A stretch of DNA of 64,000 nucleotides from contig OX031072.1 in assembly GCA_943736015.1 (NCBI GenBank), positions 17,635,501-17,699,500 of the forward strand. Direction: 5' to 3'. Below the pieces are notes generated by a model. The model was not told the DNA's origin and searched no databases. It saw nothing but the letters and a program-made list of their open reading frames with translations. Source of the DNA: Tridacna crocea. Its lineage: Eukaryota > Mollusca > Bivalvia > Cardiida > Cardiidae. Shown here piece by piece: positions 41,568-51,804 of the stretch. How positions within the stretch are numbered: position 1 is the stretch's first letter; every line of letters begins with the position of its first letter. Made by a program: the position numbers and the translations under genes.

Positions 41568-42942
41568 GGGTCCGTGAAGTTGGCTCAACGCTCAGTAATC
41601 GACATTCAGCTCAACACCAGCCTTGTTGAGCCAGCTCGACATTCCAGCTCAACGGCCATCTCAACAGAAAAAAATACATTATACATGTCAAAATCAAAGT
41701 CCGTTGGGCAAGCTCGACATTACAGCTCAAAGGCCAGCTCAACAGCAAAAATACTTATACGTATGTTTCGATCAATGTCCGTAGAGCCAGTTCGACATTC
41801 CAGGCTCAACAGCCAGCTCAACAGCAAATATGCATATACATGTATATGTCAAAATCGAAGTCCGTTGAGCAAGCTCGACATTCCAGCTCAACCGCAAGCT
41901 CAACAGTAAAAATACTTATATATATCGATCAATGTCTGTTGAGCCACCTCAACATTCCAGCTCAACAGCCAGTTCAACAGCAAAAATACATTTATATGTC
42001 AAAATCAAATTCCGTTCAGCCAGCTCGAGATTCTAGCTCAAATACTAGCTAAATAGCAAATATACATGTCAAAATCAAAGTCCGTTCAGCCAGCTTGACA
42101 TTCCAGCTCAAGAGCAAGCTCAACAGTAAAAATACGTATACATGTTTCGATCAATGTCCGTTGAGCCAGCTCGACATTCAAGCTTAACCGCCAGTTCAAC
42201 ATTAAAAATGCTTATATGTTTAGATCAATGTCTGTTCAGCCGTTGCTGTTGAGCTGGCCGTTGAACTGGAATGTCGAGTTGGCTCAATGGACATTGATCG
42301 AAATATATCCATTACTATTTTTACTGTTGAGCTGGCGGTTGAGCTGGGATGTCGAGCTGGCTGAACAGACTTTGATTATGACATATACACATGTATGTAG
42401 TTTTGCTGTTGAGCTGGCGGTTGAGCTGGAATGTCGAGCTGGCTCAACGGACTTTGCTTTTGACATATGTATTTTTGCTGTTGAACTGGCCGTTGAGCTG
42501 GAATGTCAAGCTGGCTCAACGGACATTGATCGAAACATATGTACAAGTATTTTTACTGTTGAGCTGGAATGTCGAGCTGGCTCAGCGGACTTTGATCTTG
42601 ACATATATATGAGTTTTTTTTTCTGTTGAGCTGGTAGTTGAGCTCGAATGTCGAGCTGGCTCAACGGACATTGATTGAAACATATGTATAAGTATTTTTT
42701 ACTGTTGATCTGGCCGTTGAGCTGGAATGTCGAGCTGGCTCAACGGACATTGATCTAGTATTTTGCTGTTGAACTGGCCGTTGAGCCGGAATGTCGAGCT
42801 GGCTGAACAGACTTTGATTTTGACATGTACATGTATTTTTTCTGTTGAGCTGGCCGTTGAGTTGGAATGTCAACCTGGCTCAACAAGGCTGGCGGTTGAG
42901 CTGAATGTCGATTATTGAGCGTTGAGCCAACTTCACGGACCC
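41568..42942. mobile_element. Foldback element, 1375 bp, tandem-repeat arms, 9 bp TSD
   Basis: The left end GGGTCCGTGAAGTTGGCTCA and right end TGAGCC-AACTTCACGGACCC are inverted. Flanking them is GAACATTAT on both sides (41559-41567, 42943-42951), an exact 9 bp duplication. Each arm of about 670 bp is a tandem array of 70-83 bp units of the type TCCGTTGAGCCAGCTCGACA-TTCCAGCTCAAC-GGCCAGCTCAACAG plus an AT-rich spacer. In the left arm unit starts fall at 41700, 41778, 41861, 41935, 42011, 42081, 42157 and 42231. Spacers are of two types, GTCAAAATCAAAG and GTTTCGATCAATG. The right arm repeats this in reverse, with the turning point near 42240. Long arms of subrepeats define Drosophila FB-type foldback elements, and FB makes 9 bp duplications. 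All open frames inside (S/A/Q-rich or W/L/S-rich) are translations of the unit. Confidence 0.95.
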
Positions 42943-43222
42943 GAACATTATGACAAAATAAGAAGTTACAACTCATGACATCGTACTCTTCCATTATCCG
43001 ATGCTAAACTATGACAAAAGAATGTTTATAACTGTAGTGGATGGGCCACATTACACGCCAAATACTAGTAAATGATATGAGTGGTGCTTGGTCAAACGAA
43101 CATTCTACATCATAATACGGTCAGTTGTTCGACAAAATGGATTTTATTGATCCAAAATCAGAGCTCCAGATAAAGGGAGTGATTTGGATTTCAAAGTTGA
43201 AAATATGAATTATTCTTACCTA

Positions 43223-43297
43223 AACCCTATGTTGTGGGTACTCATTAGAATCGTCTCGTCGAGACGATTCTAATGAGTACCTACAACACATAGAGTT
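43223..43297. repeat. Short perfect palindrome, 22 bp arms, 1 nt spacer
   Basis: GGTACTCATTAGAATCGTCTCG-free of loop: 43237-43258 pairs perfectly with 43260-43281 around a single T. Pairing resumes outward with small offsets (CCTATGTTGTGG / CTACAACACATAG). No second copy was noticed. It could be a tiny MITE or a template-switch product. Confidence 0.88.
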
Positions 43298-44261
43298 TGG
43301 AAGTGAAATACTGGATTTAGAATACTATCACTCCGTCTTATCTCGAGCTCTGCATAATTATGAGTGTGCTTGGTATAATGCACAACTTTCAGAGCACTGA
43401 AAACTATAACTTTATGAAAATGCTCAACGGAACCTGAACTTGGCCAAATTTTGACCGAGCACTTATGATAGTCATTAAAAATGGATCCATGTTCTCTCAC
43501 ATCGCTGAACATTGTTTGGTCGATTGTTATGTAGGAAAACAACCAGCGGCTTGAGAAAAGGAAACTAAGTAACGATACATTGGCCGAGGTGATTCTCTTT
43601 AACACAAAACAAATACAAAAACAAAAACAAACCAAAGAAGATGACCGAGCCATCCGATGTTGATGTGGTGCCCTCGCATTAGATATCAGTGGTTCAGCTA
43701 AAAATAACAATGGGTATACGAGGATAAATTCATCCCCTAAATGTACAAATAATAGAAGAGAAAAAAAAATAATAAAACTGATAAAAGAAATGAATACGTT
43801 TCGGAAAATCCAAACCGACGTTTAACGGAAGTAAACCGGAAAAAGCGGATTAATATGGATCGACTATATAAAAGCTTTTTTGACAGTTCGAAGAATTTCA
43901 CAGAAATTGAAAGGAAATTGTGTACTTTGCTGTCCCGAACGTCACAGGAATACAATTATCGTGGAATGTTTCCTAGAAATATAGACACATAATTGCCTGT
44001 CGTATAAAATAGGGTCAAAAAAAGAAACAATACGTCTTCACAGAATAATTTCTTTATTTTTTGTAGATCGTTTAAAGTTCGCTGCTGTAAGAAAAAGTGA
44101 TAGAAGGAGTTACCCGCAATTTTTGTGTGTGTTTTTTTTCTTCAAATATCCGTTTTTGCCATTTCAAGACAAATAAAATCCTTTGGGTCAAGGATAGTTT
44201 GTTTCTTGCAAATACCTTATATTTTGGGTGAATGTAAAATTGCTTCATCTCGTTAAGAGTT
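43298..44261. other. No supported gene
   Basis: A 146-codon minus-strand open frame occupies 43270-43710. Its composition is ordinary, but it begins in the palindrome and matches no family I know. Otherwise AT-rich. Confidence 0.4.
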
Positions 44262-44402
44262 AGGCCACTCTACCATAAATACGGTAAAGTCAAAGGAGGC
44301 CCACTCTACTGTAAATACGGTAAAGTCAAGGAAAAAACACTCTGCTGTAAATACGGTAAAGTCAAAGAAGGCCACCCTGCTGTAAATACGGTTAACTCAA
44401 AG
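44262..44402. repeat. 36 bp tandem repeat, four copies
   Basis: AAATACGGTAAAGTCAA recurs at 44277, 44313, 44349 and 44384, with CCACTCT(A/G)C(T/C)(G/A)T before each. Period 36 bp, one unit 35. TACGGTA is a palindromic heptamer in each unit. Confidence 0.92.
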
Positions 44403-44601
44403 AGAGTTTACTTATTCTAGCGTCAAATACTCGTTGCAGATCCGGTACTAAGACTATTAATTCAAAATTCAAAACCCTCTAGATCAAAGTAGAGGCAAAA
44501 ACAAAATGCCTATTACAAAACATGGGAACAGCATAGAAAACAACAAAGCTACTCTGGTGTGAACAATGCTAAAAGGGAAAAAAAAACAGACAATTCCTAG
44601 A

Positions 44602-44790
44602 TTAACCCTTTCCCAAACAATCCCTGTTTTTTACGACCCTGAGACAGAAGCCTTTTGAAACCATTGTGGAAAAAGGAGAAACTGCTGATAACCAGCATTT
44701 TCTCCTTTACCCTCATTGTTTTCTACCCTGCTGGAAACAAATTTCGACTTTGGGTTACGTTTATTTTCTCGTCTTGCAACGAGGAAGATG
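44602..44790 (+). mobile_element. Family A MITE, copy 16
   Basis: TTAACCCTTTCCCAAACAATC, ACGACCCTGAGACAGAAGC, stem CCATTGTGGAAAAAGGAG, core GCTGATAACCAGC, CTCCTTTACCCTCATTG, then TTTTCTCGTCTTGC. The far right end is lost. Confidence 0.85.
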
Positions 44791-44867
44791 GTTAAAACAT
44801 AGGTTGAAAAATGAAAATAAAGTCAACATAAAGTTTATATTTGTTTATACATGGTTACAACATTTTT

Positions 44868-44965
44868 CAAGGCTCTCAAACAATGCATTTGAAAACTGTG
44901 ATGGAAAAGAAGAAAATATTGATGATAAGTAGTTTCTCCTTTTCTAGCAGTTGTTTTTACCCTTT
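44868..44965. repeat. Degenerate family A copy
   Basis: AAGGCTCTCAAACAATGC, GGAAAAGAAGAAAATATTG, AGTAGTTTCTCCTTTTCTAG: hairpin only, about 80 bp from the previous copy. Confidence 0.55.
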
Positions 44966-45084
44966 AACAGAAGAAAGAAAAAAATCTGTCTCTTTGTTTC
45001 CATCCTTTCTCTCGTCATGTTTCCTCTGGCAAAATAGATTCGAGCATCCTAAAGTGCCTCTTAGAAACTCTTTAAATAATGTAA

Positions 45085-45165
45085 ATTAAGGCTAGACTGC
45101 ACTTTTCAGACAATGCAGATCAAGACCAGACGGCATAGAACGTGCATTCTGATCTTTGAAATAAT
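45085..45165 (+). repeat. Family B core fragment
   Basis: CAATGCAGATCAAGACCAG, ACGGCATAGAACGTGC and ATTCTGATCTTTG keep the B hairpin without its ends. Confidence 0.6.
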
Positions 45166-45739
45166 TATGTTAATGGTTATTCATTATGAAATGATGGCGT
45201 CTATTGCTTCTTTAAGCCTTTTCAGTTGACAATTCTTATTGAGGGCGGGGATGGAAAACAAAAAGTATGATATATAGTAACATCCAGTTTGTGTATTCGA
45301 CTTACTTAAATTCTCTTTAAAATACTGAAAAAAATGCTAAATTTCGTTAAGTTCCTATGCGATATTATCCCATCAAGATAACAGCATCTGTTTTTACATG
45401 TTTATAGGCAGTATTTACGGGTTCTACGAAAGATAAGTAGTGTATAAAATTACTCTATCAGGAGGAGATCGCTTAACTCCCCTGAAAATTTCAATACTTT
45501 TCTCGTCGATAGGTAATAGAAATGAAAGACCCTTTTGAAAACCGTTTTACGTTTTAATCACACCGGAAATACGAAGCTGAACAGAGAGGGAGAGACGGAC
45601 AGACAGACAGACGGACGGAAAGATAGCCCGAGTTAACAGGAATCTGGACAAGAAATCTCTTGAAAATAGTGTATAGTGAGGGGAAAGGTCAACAAAAGAC
45701 TAGAAACGGAAGTAATAGATATCACCAGATACAGTTTTT
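45166..45739. other. No gene; (GACA/GACG)n tract at 45590-45620
   Basis: AGAGACGGACAGACAGACAG is a short simple repeat following AT-rich DNA. It may mark the 3' end of an unrecognised interspersed repeat. Confidence 0.45.
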
Positions 45740-46037
45740 TTAACTCTTAGGCCGCTCAGCGGGACTTGCTGACCTTTTGCGGACAGTATAGATCAAGATC
45801 AGACTGCACAGAACGTGTCTGATAAGGATAGCTTTTCCACAAAAGTACCAAACCCTCAGGTTGGTAAAGAATGATTGAAGTCAAATATCGTTTATCAGAA
45901 CGTGCAGTCTGATCTTGGATCTACTCTGTCCGATAAGAAGATATTATTCATCAAAACATGACTTTGAAATAGCAACATTTGGGTTTCTACTGTCGAATTG
46001 AAAATTTCATTTTCGGTATTTAGCCGGATAAGGGTTA
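45740..46037 (+). mobile_element. Family B MITE, copy 9, carrying a nested 78 bp insert
   Basis: TTAACTCTTAGGCCGCTCAGC, GATCAAGATCAGACTGCA, CAGAACGTG, then foreign DNA 45818-45895, then CAGAACGTG again and CAGTCTGATCTTGGATCTAC, CTTTGAAATAGCAAC and GGATAAGGGTTAG. Other B copies have a single CAGAACGTG. Confidence 0.93.
45818..45895. mobile_element. 78 bp micro-insertion with TCTGATAA/TTATCAGA ends
   Basis: Begins TCTGATAAGGATAGC. Its other end, together with the first two bases of the duplication, reads TTATCAGA, the exact reverse complement of TCTGATAA. The flanking repeat can be read as 7-9 bp (CAGAACGTG), so a hAT-like 8 bp duplication is possible but not proven. It is far too short to encode anything. 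Confidence 0.75.
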
Positions 46038-46236
46038 GATAAACACCCCAGCAAAAAGACAGACAGAGATGCCTAACATCCTTAAAGTGTCTCAGGGTTT
46101 TACCTCGGCTTTGAAAATTGGGGGTCATTGTGACCCCCTTCCTCATTAGTTGAGGGTCATTTCATTAATTTTGAGGGTCAAAAATATGGATTTCCTCGTC
46201 ATCAACTTCAAGCACGATTTATAATGCAATTTACCT

Positions 46237-46390
46237 TTAACACTTTACTCCATAGATACTCAATTCTACGCATTGCTCGTAGGAGCCTTTGGAAAAAATT
46301 TTGGTAAAAAGTGAAATTGCTCATCACGAGCAATTTCACCTTTTGCCACAATGTTTTCTACGCTATCAAAGTGTTTCATATAGTCTCTTC
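46237..46390 (+). mobile_element. Family C MITE, copy 3 (right end lost)
   Basis: TTAACACTTTACTCCATAGA, CTACGCATTGCTCGTAGGAG, stem AATTTTGGTAAAAAGTG, core GCTCATCACGAGC, CACCTTTTGCCACAATG, CTACGCTATCAAAG. The sequence then departs from copies 1 and 2. Confidence 0.88.
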
Positions 46391-46434
46391 CAGATAAAGC
46401 ATGTATCCTTTTGTAGCTAAACGTTAGCCTCTGA

Positions 46435-46505
46435 GGACGATGGAGATCCAATATCAGACTGCATAAAATGTGTGCTATCTGATTTTGGATCAACACCGTC
46501 CAATA
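46435..46505 (+). repeat. Family B-like core fragment
   Basis: GACGATGGAGATCCAATATC, AGACTGCATAAAATGTG and TCTGATTTTGGATCAACACC form the hairpin. It is closest to the variant at 1143. Confidence 0.6.
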
Positions 46506-46519
46506 CAAAAACCAACCGG

Positions 46520-46724
46520 CAAAAACTGTTTCACTGAAACTGTGATATAAGACAACATAAATAGTCAGACGATATTTCTTTAGAAACCAACGACGTAATG
46601 TAGGTACAGATCGTTCTCTACTTAGCTTGCAAATTGGAATCCTGACCCTATTGCCAGGTTCGTTGTAATAATTGTTTTCTTTCCATTTTCTGGGAGAGAT
46701 CTCTTCAAATTCAATAGGCACCAC
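46520..46724 (-). CDS. Possible exon fragment, unrecognised
   Basis: The upstream part of a 152-codon minus-strand open frame lies outside any repeat that I can define. It has a mixed, protein-like composition (ISPRKWKENNYY, RERSVPTLRRWF). From about 46505 downward the frame enters the hairpin fragments and is no longer credible. No splice sites could be fixed and no family is recognised. A chance open frame is at least as likely. Confidence 0.15.
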
Positions 46725-47595
46725 TCAGAGTGATTGTTTACTTAATTTCGTTACAGATGAAGAATTCTAAATTATCTTTTAAGAAAATGATTCAAGAGAA
46801 AAATGTGCGCCTTTGATCGTGTTTGTTACCAAAAACGCCTACTTTAAACAGTTAATGGATAGAAAAGATGGATAGACTAGTTTTATAAATGAATGACTGG
46901 TTGGTATATAAAGGTTGGTTTGTAGGTTAGTTGGATGCTTCGTTCTTTCCGTCAGTCGAACAACCTTGGCGTGTTGCAGTGCTTGGGCCGCTACATTCAA
47001 GAAAATTAATTAATTAATTCATTAATTCATTCATTAATTTTCATTAATTAATTAATTCATTCATTTGTATACTCAGTATCACCAAAAACTCACTAACTAT
47101 ACCAAATCAGGCACCTATGGACAAACCTAAACGGGCAGTTCCTCCTTTTGATACTAGACGTACTTACAAAAAAATGCTTTGCAGCCATTTTAACCCAAGT
47201 GCACCACCAAGGTTAACAGACAGCGTGAACAATGAACGACAACAATCTGTATTTCCAGGTGAAATGTAGCGAGCCAGACAACATTTTTCAACATAGTAGG
47301 TTGTCAGTAACAAACCGTTATGAACAAAAAAAAAGCGTTTGAAATGTTTTTAAATGCTTGCGTTACATTTTTCATGAGGCGTGTTGTTTGGAAAGGTTTC
47401 AAAAACAATAACTTTATCTATTTGTTCTTTCATTATGATCACTTGTTGAACGTGTTAACTGCTAGAGTGTGGGACTCGAAAGTAGTTTCTAAACTCTTTT
47501 ACCAGATATCAAAATTGTGCACGTTTCCAAATTGAAAGCGTATGTAGAATACAAACAGAATTGGGCTGGAATAATGAGATTTGTCTTTGAAAGAT
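46725..47595. other. No gene; (ATTAATTC)n microsatellite at 47003-47066
   Basis: ATTAATTAATTAATTC and CATTCATTAATTTTC repeats at 47003-47066. The rest is unassigned. 47497-47560 (CTCTTTTACCAG, CCAAATTGAAAGCG) may be a reversed family A end. Confidence 0.55.
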
Positions 47596-47800
47596 TTGAC
47601 TCTTTCCCAAATGACAAACTTTTGGACTAGACCATATTGAAAGCATTTGCAGACGACAATTCAACTCTTGCTGAAAAGATGATTTTTGTCTATGATAGTG
47701 TAAACATTGGTTACCAGCATTTTCTCCTTTTCCCATAATAATTTCAAAAGGCTACTATTCCAGATCCGTAAAGACCAAGGATTATTTGGAAAAGGGTTAA
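47596..47800 (-). mobile_element. Family A MITE, copy 17
   Basis: TTGACTCTTTCCCAAATGAC, AAAGCATTTGCAGACGAC, half-core TTGGTTACCAGC, TTCTCCTTTTCCCATAATA, then AGATCCGTAAAGACC and TTGGAAAAGGGTTAA. The left hairpin arm has eroded. Confidence 0.85.
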
Positions 47801-47885
47801 AAAATATGTTGGATGAAAGAAAAAAAAATGCTGGTTGCCAGCAGTTTCTTCTTTTGTAACTTTTTAAATGCTTCTTCCTATGGTT
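47797..47885. repeat. Degenerate family A core abutting copy 17
   Basis: GAAAAAAAAATG, core GCTGGTTGCCAGC, AGTTTCTTCTTTTG: a second hairpin immediately beyond the TTAA of copy 17. Confidence 0.6.
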
Positions 47886-48690
47886 CGTTTTAACACGGAA
47901 ATGCACGGAAAAGACTTGCGAGTGGCTTTGATATCGATCAGACTGCACACTTCTGCCAAAAGAGAAACAGCATGCAAAGAAAGTCAAGAGAAGGTCACAG
48001 TCAGAAGTTCAATAATTATATCTGTGCTTCACTTCAATGTAATGCTAGCACAGTTTAATTAGCACACACGACAAAGCGTCAAGTAACTGTCAAGAGAATT
48101 CCATAGACGTCTCTTGTCGGTAAATAATTGCCTTTATTTTCCATACAATCTTGTCTAGTCAGACATAAACAATTTTCGGTTACGAGCACTGGTAATCTCC
48201 GGACCTCCTGAATGTCACTTTGACACAAGGATGATTATTTTGTCGATATGAAATATTCCTAAATAGGCAGTTCAGTGGTTTACAAATTAACTTTTGACTT
48301 TTTACGTACTGCCTCACCAAATTCGGGAGGGGAGGGGGTTGGGAGGGGGGGAAATCCCTAAGCCTACAGCCATTGGTAGGCACAAAGCCCAGTCCCTCAG
48401 ATTTTTTTCACGTGTAACCGACACACTGCACATCTCGCAGAATTGACATAAATGAATTGTTTTATGGCTAAATGTGAACGCGTTTTATTTAAGACGCCAT
48501 ATCTACTCGTATAAGCCAATTACATATTTCCTGCGACTCCAAAAGCCGCATATCTACATGTATATAATGCTGGTTTGCTTTAAATGGGGTTTCGCGCCAC
48601 TTTTAACAGCATGTAAATAATAGGTTACATGGACAACTTACTCGAGTCTTTCCTAGTTTTGTTCTTACTTACATTACTATGAGGTTAGTC
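47886..48690. other. No gene apart from the G-rich run listed separately
   Basis: Unassigned AT-rich DNA. CGATCAGACTGCACACTTCTG at 47935 is a trace of a B hairpin. Confidence 0.45.
48325..48351 (+). other. G-quadruplex-like run
   Basis: The plus strand reads GGGAGGGGAGGGGGTTGGGA followed by seven or eight more G. This is five G-tracts of three or more with loops of one to two bases, in an AT-rich setting. It meets the usual G3+N1-7 pattern for an intramolecular quadruplex. Confidence 0.85.
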
Positions 48691-48805
48691 AACATGCTTG
48701 GGTACAATACTGAATTCTATTGGATGAGTACAGCTGAGTCCAAAATATAGACTGGTTCAGTAGTGTACGAATTCAGCTGAATTAAGTATTGTACCCAAGC
48801 ATGTT
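48691..48805. repeat. 115 bp inverted-repeat element
   Basis: AACATGCTTGGGTACAATAC (48691) and GTATTGTACCCAAGCATGTT (ending 48805) are inverted arms of 27 bases with one mismatch (TGAATTC / GAATTAA). The 60 bp interior has secondary AGCTGA/TCAGCT pairing. No second copy or clear duplication was seen. Confidence 0.85.
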
Positions 48806-48967
48806 AAATGAACTCTTTATTTCACACTTCCGTATTGACTTTTAAAGTAACCGACAAGTATAGGGTCATCATATCAACAGAGGGTTTTGAAGTTGCTTTT
48901 TTACAATAGACTTTTGTAGACTACTCTTCCGGTACAATATCGATATTCGGGACTCTAGCCTAGTTTT

Positions 48968-49090
48968 GAAAAAAAAAATCCGTTTTGAACTCTTGCCTCG
49001 TTCTGAAAAATCTGTATTGGACTCTTGCCTCGTTCTGAAAAATCCGTATTGAACCCTTGCCTCGTTCTGAAAAATCCGTATTGGACTCCA
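48968..49090. repeat. 32 bp tandem repeat, ~3.7 copies
   Basis: CTCTTGCCTCGTTCTGAAAA and ATCCGTATTG(G/A)A recur with starts at 49005, 49037 and 49069, plus a partial first copy. The period of 32 is not a multiple of three. Confidence 0.92.
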
Positions 49091-49307
49091 CAGCGCCTAA
49101 TATAGGCTACGATATTCTGTACTCACGTGGTAGTATTAAAGCGATATCATTGGGCTTAAAATGAAAATCTGAAATAAATAATGTTATCCAAAGGCAACTT
49201 CGACGTTACGAAAGTGGTGCTTTCAATATTGAGTTTACTAAAATTATCACACAAACATTTGTCTCAAGATTAGTCTGCAGCGGTCAGGGCTTGTTCATCC
49301 ATTTTGC

Positions 49308-49436
49308 TTTCTTAGTCTAGCTCTATATTTTCTTAAAATAAATTCAGAAGTAACGTAATATTTGATTGGCTAACCTACTTGGTATAGCCAGTCAGAATTT
49401 GCGTTTCTCTATAAATCTAGATTCAGACTTAGAAAG
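49308..49436. mobile_element. Family D-like hairpin, diverged
   Basis: TTCAGAAGTAACGTAATATT, TGATTGGCTAACCTACTTGG, TATAGCCAGTCAGAATTTGC and AAATCTAGATTCAGACTTAG keep the D-type palindrome and arms, but the GTATTCACC ends are missing. Confidence 0.6.
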
Positions 49437-50427
49437 CAAATTCGGAATGGTGTGGTGCGGGATCTACCGATCTTGTCCAAACAAGCAGTTAAAGTTGAGG
49501 AAACTAGAACCCTTCCATGAGTTTCTCCGTGGACAGTCGAGACATCAGTGTTGACAAAGATTGAATAGTTATGATGTATACAACCATTTAATTTCCATAA
49601 CTTGTCTGGAGCTTATATATTTATGATTTACAATGCAAATATACACACCCGAGATCCAATTTATAGTCTATGTGTGCCGTCCGCAATAACAACACGTGTT
49701 TCCATTATTTCCACTATTTCTATATTTATCTATCCCAGAATAGATTCGGTTTCCATTTTTTTTTCTTTTGTTCCTTCCTATCTGGTTTTCTATCGTTTTT
49801 GTCTTAGATATAAACAAAATGTTGAAGAAGAGACCCTTTGATTAAACATGTATGTATATATTTTTACCAATCACAATTTCCATCTTTTAAATTTTCTTAG
49901 TACCAAAAACTAAGTTAGAAAAAAAAAACATCATAAAATATTCAGCTATGACAAAAAATCTCGACCACTTAATATGACGTCACAACGTCGTAGGCTTCGA
50001 TTTTTCACTTGGCAGTGTAATTCGAAAATGTGTATTTTAGAAAGAACAAGAATGCCGATACAATCTATCAAAATACTTAATTAATGCATTATTTTTTTAC
50101 TAAGAGCGACAGGAAAGGGGATGTTTCTATTTCTACTTCATGTAAAGTGCAAAGACATTTGTCAAAATAGCTACATGTATCATATGGTTTCGTTCGTTTC
50201 TAAGAAATTTTCTTCAACTCTTGCACTGCCGTATATAGTTTATAAGGTATTCTTCTCAGACCGGTGCACATGGCAGATCTCAATACTTCGATTCCATTGA
50301 TGAACATTATGTGACACGTTCAAGCAAACAGCTTTTTCTTAATATCCAGAAAACTGGTAGGAATTAAAGGAACACGGGCTTGAAAACAAGTTTCTTTTTC
50401 GACGTAGCTGTATGTGCTGGCTTTTGA
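49437..50427. other. No gene recognised
   Basis: AT-rich. The open frame 49602-49841 is I/S/Y-rich with no motif. No repeats matched. Confidence 0.45.
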
Positions 50428-50667
50428 CCATGAACCTTAAGCAAGGCAACTTAGTAAGTCTAGTACAGGTGAAATCATATATCTCGAGTAAGGCAACTTG
50501 GTCACGATCTGGAACAGGTGAAACCATGGATCTTGAGCAAGGTAACTCAGTTACAGTCTAGTACAGGTGAAACCGTGGATCTTGACCAAGGCAACTTGGT
50601 CACAGTCTGGTACAGGTAAAACAATGGACCTTGAGCTAGGCAACTTGGTCACAGTCTTCTGCAGGTG
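50428..50667. repeat. Displaced segment of the ~49 bp minisatellite
   Basis: About five units of the array found at 55150. The order of variant units (ACCTTAAGCAAGGCAAC, TTAGTAAGTCTAGTAC, CTCGAGTAAGGC, GTCACGATCTGG, CCGTGGATCTTGA, GACCTTGAGCTAGGC, CAGTCTTCTGCAGGTG) matches 56341-56555 specifically. This short segment keeps a unit part that is deleted in the main array. Confidence 0.92.
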
Positions 50668-50726
50668 CTACATTTTTGTGCTCATAACAAATTAAATTTG
50701 TGCTTCGTGAATACTGCAGATATGTT

Positions 50727-50940
50727 TATTCTAAGGGCCCTTTGGTAGAAAAGGGTAGAAAAGGGAACACATTAATTCTAAGGGTCCTTGGCTATTTGCT
50801 GGCAAATTCATTCCGTATACATGTATCTGTTCTTCAAGATTTTTCTTGCGTTTCCTTTTTTCCCCTCTCTTAATCTAAAACTATGTCTTGGTTTTCCTTT
50901 TTTTCCCTCTCTTAATCTAAAACTATGTCTTGGTTAACAG
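50727..50940. repeat. Small direct duplications (48 and 42 bp)
   Basis: ATTCTAAGGG(C/T)CCTT at 50727 recurs at 50775. CTCTCTTAATCTAAAACTAT followed by GTCTTGGTT at 50866 recurs 42 bp on at 50908. Both look like recent slip events. Confidence 0.85.
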
Positions 50941-51589
50941 TAAACCAGTCAAGAGAATTGTAGTTTCTAATTACACATCCACTTCAAAAAATAGAAGATA
51001 GAAGGCGATAACTTTTGTGGCATTTGTCAAAGAGAATACTACATTTTGGAGACCGTATTTTGTGCAAAGCCGAAGGAAATTTAACCCTGTTAAACTAATT
51101 TCTTTCTCAGACAAATGAGTTTTTCGATAGTACTCTGATAAGTAATCGATTAAAATAAACTGGGTGAGGCCATCGATCTCAGACAGACTTCTTTTTTATT
51201 GAAAATAGCTTCATCCGCTCATAGCTTTCTATTGGCGTAATGATACACACAAAATTTGTCTACTGACCGCTTGGTCCTGGGTTTTTTCGTTCCAAAACCA
51301 GTTCGTCCTTAGGCTGACAAGGAACTTTACTCCTGACTCCTCCTAAATGACCAAAGGAAGGCAACCAATACACAAGTAATCCTAACTGTGTCATGAGTAC
51401 TTTTTTCCATACAATGGCTTCTACCCCAGCGTTTTCAACGCTTTGATTGAATGTTGCTTTTGTTAAGTTAATGAAATAAATACGTTGTTAAGTTGGTGAT
51501 TAAATGTGAAAAAGGCTTAACTGAAGTATACCAATTTGTCTCTTTTCTTTTTCTGGTTGGAACTCCGCATGATAACGGTTACTACCAGC
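50941..51589. other. No gene recognised
   Basis: Unassigned AT-rich DNA without open frames of note. Confidence 0.45.
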
Positions 51590-51804
51590 TTAATTCTTAG
51601 GCTGCTTGGCGCGTCTCAAGGCCCTTTTGCGGTCAGTGTAGATCTAGATCAGATTGCATAAAATGTGCAGTCTGATTTTGAATCTGCACTGTCCTATAAG
51701 GCAACATTTTCTCCAAAAGTATATTCGAAATACATGCAGCATTATTTAGGTTCTTACAATCGACGCTAAAGTTTCTTTTCTGTTATTTAGCAGATTAAGG
51801 GTAA
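51590..51804 (+). mobile_element. Family B MITE, copy 10
   Basis: TTAATTCTTAGGCTGCTTGG, CGGTCAGTGTAGATCTAGAT, core GCATAAAATGTGC, TGATTTTGAATCTGCACTG, then TTATTTAGCAGATTAAGGGT to AAA. Full length, moderately diverged. Confidence 0.88.

Noticed and set aside
41574-42994. Ser/Ala/Gln-rich and Trp/Leu-rich open frames on both strands
   Set aside because: All are read-through of the foldback element's subrepeats. The same unit gives open frames in both directions.
43270-43710. 146-codon minus-strand gene
   Set aside because: No recognisable domain, starts within a palindrome and lacks splice or start context. Length alone is not enough in AT-rich DNA of this size.
46266-46500. Downstream part of a 152-codon minus-strand gene
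   Set aside because: This part translates a family C hairpin and a B-like core; only the upstream part was kept as a low-confidence exon candidate.
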